Below are positions 15,986-19,911 of a DNA stretch of 19,911 bases, in pieces. Location of the stretch: assembly GCA_050732575.1 (NCBI GenBank), contig JBOHRF010000069.1, positions 1 through 19,911 of the forward strand, written 5' to 3'. The position numbers and the translations under genes are program-made. Source of the stretch: JBBDWZ01 sp050732575 (GTDB lineage: Bacteria; Gemmatimonadota; Gemmatimonadetes; Longimicrobiales; RSA9). The notes under the pieces were generated by a model. The model was not told the DNA's origin and ran no database searches. It worked only from the letters and a program-made list of their open reading frames with translations. Position 1 is the first letter of the stretch. Each line of letters starts with the position of its first letter.

Positions 15986-18457
15986 ATGCCCACGTTCTGG
16001 CAGGACATTCGATACGCGCTGCGCCTGTTCGCCAAGCAGCCAGCATTTGCGGCCGCGGCGGTGTTATCACTCGGCATTGGCATTGGCGCGAATACGGCAC
16101 TGTTCAGTGTCACCAATGCGCTGCTCCTGAGTCCGCTGCCGTACCAGGATGCGGAACGGCTGGCGATCCTGTGGAACCGCTCGCCCGGTCTCAACATCAC
16201 GGAAGACTGGTTTTCCACGGCCCAGTACTTCGACGTGAAGAATGGCAACAGCAGCTTTGAAGACGTTGCCATTGCCCTGGGATCCAATGTCAATCTGACG
16301 GATGATGCCAGCCAGCCGGAGCGCGTAGGCGTGATTCGCGTATCCTCGAACCTGTTGCCCATGCTCGGAGCGCGGGTGGTCAAAGGCGCGCTCTTCGTTG
16401 CCGATGATGACGTGGCCGGCCGCGCACCGACCGCCGTGTTGGGTCACGGTACCTGGGTGCGCCGTTATGCCAGCGATCCGAACATCGTGGGCCGCACCAT
16501 CCGATTGAACGGTCAGGCCATCCCGATCATAGGTGTGCTGGCGCAGAACTTCTCGCTGCCCCACGAAGTGCTGCCCACACTCGGCATGGCTGATGATGGT
16601 GAGATCTTTCTGCCCCTGCCCATGCAGGCGGGCGCGGCGCAGTTCCGCGGCCGCGAAGACTACAACATCCTGGCCCGATTGAAGCGCGGTGTGAGCGTAG
16701 CCACGGCGCAGGCCGAGATGGATCGTCTCACCGCGCGCCTGCGGCAGGAATTCCCTGCGAATTATCCGCCCAATGGTGGGCTCACCTTCAGCGTGGTGCC
16801 GCTACTCGAGCAGGTGGTGGGCAACGTGCGACGTGCGCTGCTCATCCTGATTGGCGCCGTTGGCTTCGTGTTGCTCATTGCCTGTGCCAATGTGGCCAAC
16901 CTGCTGCTTTCGCGGGCACTGGGGCGGCAACGCGAAATCACCGTGCGTTCCGCACTGGGCGCAACGCGCGGGCGCATCACCCGTCAACTTCTCACCGAGT
17001 CGCTGCTCCTGGCCGGTGCGGGCGGCGTGCTCGGATTGTTGCTCGCGTTGTTCGGCATCGCATGGATGCAAGCGCTGCAGCCGCCCAACGTGCCGCGCCT
17101 GCGCGACATTGGCATCACCTTCGATGTGCTGCTCTTCACCACGCTGCTCTGCTTCGCGTCCGCGCTCGTGTTCGGCCTGGCTCCCGCAATTGGCATGGGC
17201 CGGCTCAACCTGCAGCGGGCGCTCCGCGATGCGGGACGCGGATCGGTCGGCTCTCACGCACTCTGGGGGCGAGGCGGCCGCTTGCGGCGAGTGCTGGTGA
17301 TGACGGAGCTGGCGCTGTCCGTGGTCCTGCTGATCGGCGCAGGTTTGCTCATTCGCAGCTTCAGCCGGCTGCGCGATGTGCCGCCCGGATTCAATCCATC
17401 CGGTGTCCTGACCTTCGAACTATCGCTGGCGGGACCGAAATACCCGAACGGGGCCGCGGTACTCACCGCGTATCAGCAAATCTGGCAACGACTGGACGCG
17501 CTACCGGGCGTGCAACAATCTGGCGGCATCACGTCTCTGCCACTCAGTGGTTACATGGCGTGGGGACCGATCACCATTGAGGGCTACACACCGCCTGGTG
17601 GTGAAGACTTCATCAACGCGGACATGCGCATCGTGGGGGGCAAATACTTCGAGGCGCTGCAGGTGCAGCTCGAGAGTGGACGCTACTTCAATGATGCTGA
17701 CCGGGCAGACGGCGCGCGGGTCGTGATCGTCGATGAATTCCTGGCCCAGCAGTACTGGCCGGGTCAGGATGCGGTAGGCAAACGCCTGCGCACGGGTCCC
17801 CTCTCAGCGAACTCGGACAACTGGATGACCGTGGTCGGCGTGGTGGAGCGCGTGAAGCAGTACGGTCTGGACACCGACGGGCGCATCGTGATCTACCTGC
17901 CGCAGGCGCACTTCAACTCGCGCTCGATGTACGTAACGCTGCGCACGCAGGGACCACCTGCAGCCATTGCCGCGGCCGTGCGGCGCGAGCTGCAGGCCAT
18001 CGATCCCGATTTGCCCATGTATCGCGCGCGGACCATGGACGAACGCGTAGACGCGTCCCTGGCGCGCTCGCGCTTCACCATGACGCTGCTCACCATCTTT
18101 GCCAGCATTGCCCTGGCACTCGCGGCCATTGGCATTTACGGCGTGATGGCATACCTGGTCAGTCAGGGCACGCGTGACATTGGCATTCGCATGGCCCTGG
18201 GCGCAACGCAGCGCAGGGTGCTGGGCCTGGTGTTGCGCCAGGGCACGCTGATCGCCGCCATTGGGCTAACCCTGGGCCTGGCAGGCGCATGGGCGCTCAC
18301 GCGCACCATGCAATCCATGCTGTTCGGGGTGAGCGGAACGGATCGGCTCACCTTCGCGGCCGTGGCCGGTGTGCTGGCCACGGTAACGATCGTGGCCACG
18401 TTCATCCCGGCACGCCGCGCCGCCCGGATCGATCCCATCGTGGCGTTGCGGGAGTAG
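15986..18457 (+). CDS. ABC transporter permease, MacB/FtsX type (ADOP-like, orphan)
   Basis: The 823-residue protein starts with the cytoplasmic stretch MPTFWQDIRYALRLFAKQPA and a first membrane helix (LSLGIGIGANTALFSVTNAL). A MacB-like periplasmic domain follows, then an FtsX domain with three helices around LILIGAVGFVLLIACANVAN and a second half that repeats the plan: a helix at TELALSVVLLIGAGLLIRSF, a second periplasmic domain, and three C-terminal helices ending in PARRAARIDPIVALRE. The duplicated FtsX architecture and about 800-residue length match the acidobacterial duplicated orphan permeases. MacB-type systems export substrates or transmit force across the membrane and need an ATPase; none is encoded next to it, so it must use one from elsewhere. 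ATG 15986 has CAGGAG six bases upstream; ATG 15959 is nine codons earlier and lacks one. Confidence 0.95.
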   Translation: MPTFWQDIRYALRLFAKQPAFAAAAVLSLGIGIGANTALFSVTNALLLSPLPYQDAERLAILWNRSPGLNITEDWFSTAQYFDVKNGNSSFEDVAIALGSNVNLTDDASQPERVGVIRVSSNLLPMLGARVVKGALFVADDDVAGRAPTAVLGHGTWVRRYASDPNIVGRTIRLNGQAIPIIGVLAQNFSLPHEVLPTLGMADDGEIFLPLPMQAGAAQFRGREDYNILARLKRGVSVATAQAEMDRLTARLRQEFPANYPPNGGLTFSVVPLLEQVVGNVRRALLILIGAVGFVLLIACANVANLLLSRALGRQREITVRSALGATRGRITRQLLTESLLLAGAGGVLGLLLALFGIAWMQALQPPNVPRLRDIGITFDVLLFTTLLCFASALVFGLAPAIGMGRLNLQRALRDAGRGSVGSHALWGRGGRLRRVLVMTELALSVVLLIGAGLLIRSFSRLRDVPPGFNPSGVLTFELSLAGPKYPNGAAVLTAYQQIWQRLDALPGVQQSGGITSLPLSGYMAWGPITIEGYTPPGGEDFINADMRIVGGKYFEALQVQLESGRYFNDADRADGARVVIVDEFLAQQYWPGQDAVGKRLRTGPLSANSDNWMTVVGVVERVKQYGLDTDGRIVIYLPQAHFNSRSMYVTLRTQGPPAAIAAAVRRELQAIDPDLPMYRARTMDERVDASLARSRFTMTLLTIFASIALALAAIGIYGVMAYLVSQGTRDIGIRMALGATQRRVLGLVLRQGTLIAAIGLTLGLAGAWALTRTMQSMLFGVSGTDRLTFAAVAGVLATVTIVATFIPARRAARIDPIVALRE

Positions 18458-18470
18458 AGCGAGCCGGAAC

Positions 18471-18610
18471 GTGAAAGGCGCCTGGCAATGGCAACTGCTC
18501 CAGAACGATAGCTCGATCACTTCCGGGGCGTTCGGCGCGGGATTCGAAACGCACGAGGCATTCACGCGTGCGTTCCGCGAGTGTTACACGGCTTCGCCCT
18601 CCAGGCGTTC
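18471..18610 (+). pseudogene. Remnant of an AraC-type DNA-binding domain
   Basis: In the frame starting at 18471, the segment SSITSGAFGAGFETHEAFTR and then AFRECYTASPSR matches the second helix-turn-helix of AraC/XylS regulators (G-F/Y-x-T/S-x-x-x-F-x-R-x-F). The first helix-turn-helix is missing, because the permease gene ends at 18457. The frame goes out of phase with the GyrI-like domain that follows at about 18581-18610. In intact relatives an AraC DNA-binding domain is joined to a C-terminal GyrI effector domain, so this is most likely the ruined front of such a gene. Confidence 0.65.
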
Positions 18611-18988
18611 GAGCGCCTGGGCAATCTGGCCGACCCCGCGGCTCTGGGCGTGAAGCCAGGAGCGGGCATGATCGCCATCTACTACGACGACCCGGAGAGC
18701 ACGCCCCAGGACAAGCTGCGTTCAGACGCGGCCATCGTGGTGCCCGACCATGTGCCGCTGCCCAAAGGGTTGGTCGAACAGCAAATAGCGGGCGGCCGCT
18801 ACGCGGTGGCCACGCACGTGGGACCGTACGAGCAGCTGGGTGATGTCTGGGCCCGCTTCATGGGCGAGTGGCTGCCCGCCACCGGCCACCGCGTGCGCGA
18901 GGGCGCCAGCTTCGAGATGTACAAGAACACGCCCATGACGGCACCCAGGGAGCAACTGCAGACCGACCTGTACATCCCGATCGAATAG
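18581..18988 (+). CDS. GyrI-like small-molecule-binding domain protein, N-terminally truncated (possible pseudogene)
   Basis: The open frame of 135 residues contains AFERLGNLADPA, MIAIYYDDPESTPQDKLRSD, GGRYAVATHVGPYEQLGDVW and SFEMYKNTPMTAPREQLQTD, ending LYIPIE. These are hallmarks of the GyrI/BmrR effector-binding domain. The first strand and turn of the fold, which normally precede AFERL with a VGPY-like turn, are missing or replaced by LHGFALQ. An AraC-type remnant lies just upstream in another frame, so an internal deletion probably fused the end of the DNA-binding domain to the GyrI domain. The start GTG 18581 has no clear ribosome binding site. It may still be made as a stand-alone ligand-binding protein, but a dead gene is more likely. 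Confidence 0.65.
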   Translation: MLHGFALQAFERLGNLADPAALGVKPGAGMIAIYYDDPESTPQDKLRSDAAIVVPDHVPLPKGLVEQQIAGGRYAVATHVGPYEQLGDVWARFMGEWLPATGHRVREGASFEMYKNTPMTAPREQLQTDLYIPIE

Positions 18989-19077
18989 GCCGACCCTGAC
19001 TGGCGCCCGGCGCGCGCAACTCCGAGGTTACGGTTCTTGCATCACGACTCGCACACGCCAAATCAAGGGGAGGACAC

Positions 19078-19455
19078 ATGGCCAAAGTCGTGCACTTCGA
19101 GATCCCGTTCGACAACAAAGAGCGCGCGATCAAGTTCTACACCGACGCCTTCGACTGGCAGCTGACCGACATGCCACAGATGGATTATGTGGTTGCCCAG
19201 TCGGCACCGGTGGACGAAAAGCAGATGCCGAAAGAGCCGGGCGCCATCAACGGCGGACTGTTCAAGCGTCCGAAAGAAGCGCCGAACCCCACGATTTACG
19301 TTGACGTGACATCGGTTGATGCGGCCCTCCAGAAAGTCCAGGCGGCCGGTGGAAAAATCGTTACACCCAAGACGCCGATTCCGGGCATGGGTGCGTTCGC
19401 TCGCGTGGCGGACACGGAAGGCAACGTGATCGGACTCTTCCAGGGACACGAGTAA
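19078..19455 (+). CDS. Small VOC (glyoxalase/bleomycin-resistance fold) protein
   Basis: The 125-residue single-module protein opens with VVHFEIPFDNKERAIKFYTD and AFDWQL, the usual first strand and helix of a VOC module. It continues with PTIYVDVTSVDAALQKVQAA and GGKIVTPKTPIPGMGAFARV and closes with DTEGNVIGLFQ. Members of this subgroup have no single known reaction. The place of the usual last metal ligand, Glu in LxE, is taken by IGLFQ, so metal catalysis is doubtful. The start at 19078 is clear, with GGGGAGGA four to eleven bases upstream. It stands alone, 89 bp after the GyrI-like frame and ahead of a hairpin at 19495-19526. Confidence 0.92.
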   Translation: MAKVVHFEIPFDNKERAIKFYTDAFDWQLTDMPQMDYVVAQSAPVDEKQMPKEPGAINGGLFKRPKEAPNPTIYVDVTSVDAALQKVQAAGGKIVTPKTPIPGMGAFARVADTEGNVIGLFQGHE

Positions 19456-19494
19456 CAGCCAGCCAAAAACCGCGCGGACGGCTAAGCAGCCCGA

Positions 19495-19526
19495 GCGGAG
19501 ACCTTGCGATGATGCAAGGCCTCCGC
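19495..19526. terminator. Terminator-like hairpin after the small VOC gene
   Basis: GCGGAG-A-CCTTGC (19495-19507) pairs with GCAAGG-C-CTCCGC (19514-19526), giving 12 base pairs with one A/C mismatch and a six-base loop GATGAT. No T run follows on the plus strand. Its place 40 bp beyond the VOC stop, with a minus-strand remnant on the other side, suits a two-way terminator. Confidence 0.6.
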
Positions 19527-19600
19527 AGTCCCTCCTCAGAGATCTGACCTGGCCCAGTTCCCTTCACAGCGTCGACAGCTATCCGCCAAATGGGCGTACA

Positions 19601-19825
19601 CTACGTTGTGATCTTGCGGAAGTCGGACGGGCGCAGGCGCAGCATATCGTGCAAGTCACTGAGGGAGCGCGGGAAGTGGGTGAGCAATTACGACTTGCCA
19701 CCCTGCGTGTGCCTGGCTTCGAAGACCGTGACCTCAAATCCGCGGTGCGCGAGTTCGTGCGCCGCACTCATTCCGGCCACACCACCACCCAGTATAGCTA
19801 CGCCCTTGCAGCGTCGTGCACCCAT
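19601..19825 (-). pseudogene. Stub of a FAD-dependent oxidoreductase
   Basis: On the minus strand ATG 19825 begins a 45-residue frame with CKGVAILGGGVAGMSAAHEL and RGFEVTVFEARHTQGGKS, a textbook dinucleotide-binding beta-alpha-beta motif (GxGxxG variant GGGVAGMSA) as in phytoene desaturase, amine oxidase or hydroxysqualene dehydroxylase-like enzymes. The normal continuation after GGK is cut by TAA at 19688-19690. In the same frame, LLTHFPRSLSDLHDMLRL and RPSDFRKITT follow up to a TAG at 19601-19603; these resemble an internal part of such an enzyme rather than its next segment. An internal deletion and loss of the rest of a gene normally near 500 residues are the likely history. No good ribosome binding site precedes the ATG. 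Confidence 0.6.
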
Positions 19826-19911
19826 GGTTTCACGCGTAATAGCGGGAGCAGGAAGAACCGATGTGTGGTGTCCGAGAATGTCATCCCACGTGCGCGGCCC
19901 TTGACCAGAGC
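19826..19911. other. Window end, no feature seen
   Basis: These 86 bases precede the oxidoreductase stub on the minus strand. I see no convincing coding sequence, promoter or repeat in them. Confidence 0.4.

Noticed and set aside
19590..19904. Plus-strand 104-codon frame at the window end
   Set aside because: The minus strand of the same stretch carries a recognisable FAD-binding motif, while the plus frame shows nothing.
1..19911. CRISPR arrays, insertion sequences, phage genes or defence systems
   Set aside because: No spaced direct repeats, transposase or integrase motifs, inverted terminal repeats or defence-gene motifs were seen on either strand.

Overview
The window reads as a GC-rich chromosomal segment from a Gram-negative soil or environmental bacterium, most probably a Gemmatimonadota member, with Acidobacteriota as the main alternative. 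The clues are a SusC/SusD outer-membrane pair, a long orphan MacB/FtsX-type permease of the ADOP kind, a beta-propeller/amidohydrolase fusion, the remnant of a TPR protein of the sort found behind serine/threonine kinases, several lipoprotein signals, and Shine-Dalgarno sites of the GGAG type. Placement in a phylum is inference from gene content; there is no rRNA or tRNA gene to settle it.

Layout. Positions 1-1576 (+): the 3' part of a two-module ring-cleaving dioxygenase (VOC fold), then an alpha/beta hydrolase, a pairing known from hydroquinone/quinone detoxification loci. Positions 1573-3187: a small lipoprotein (-) squeezed between the hydrolase, with which it shares a CTAG stop, and a di-heme c-type cytochrome lipoprotein (+), with which it overlaps head to head. 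A perfect 12-bp hairpin at 3205-3234 separates this from the minus-strand SusC-SusD operon (7907 down to 3282), whose leader carries two hairpin plus U-run elements. Diverging from that operon is a protein with a carboxypeptidase-regulatory-like domain and a TonB-receptor plug-like segment but no beta-barrel; it ends in four hydrophobic segments (8298-9530).

Positions 9653-10605 hold a truncated, twice frame-shifted TPR gene. Its last open frame runs without a stop into the secreted beta-propeller/amidohydrolase gene (10777-14088), so automatic gene calling may produce a false chimera. A secreted protein of five Ig-like repeats (14106-15791, -) follows, with an inserted DGTSNTI-type motif. 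Diverging from it is an 823-residue ABC permease (15986-18457, +). Downstream lie a collapsed AraC/GyrI regulator (18471-18988), a small VOC protein (19078-19455) and, on the minus strand, a stub of a FAD-dependent oxidoreductase (19601-19825).

How the genes work together. The dioxygenase and hydrolase probably act in one pathway. SusC and SusD form one outer-membrane uptake unit, with no depolymerase beside it. The rest looks like a loose assembly of secreted and envelope proteins. Three decayed genes in 10 kb point to gene loss or, for the single-base shifts, possible sequencing error. I found no CRISPR array, insertion sequence, tRNA, rRNA, prophage or obvious defence system. The least explained items are the barrel-less plug protein, the hairpins ahead of susC, the overlapping signal-peptide region near 2010, and the motif inserted in the Ig-repeat protein.
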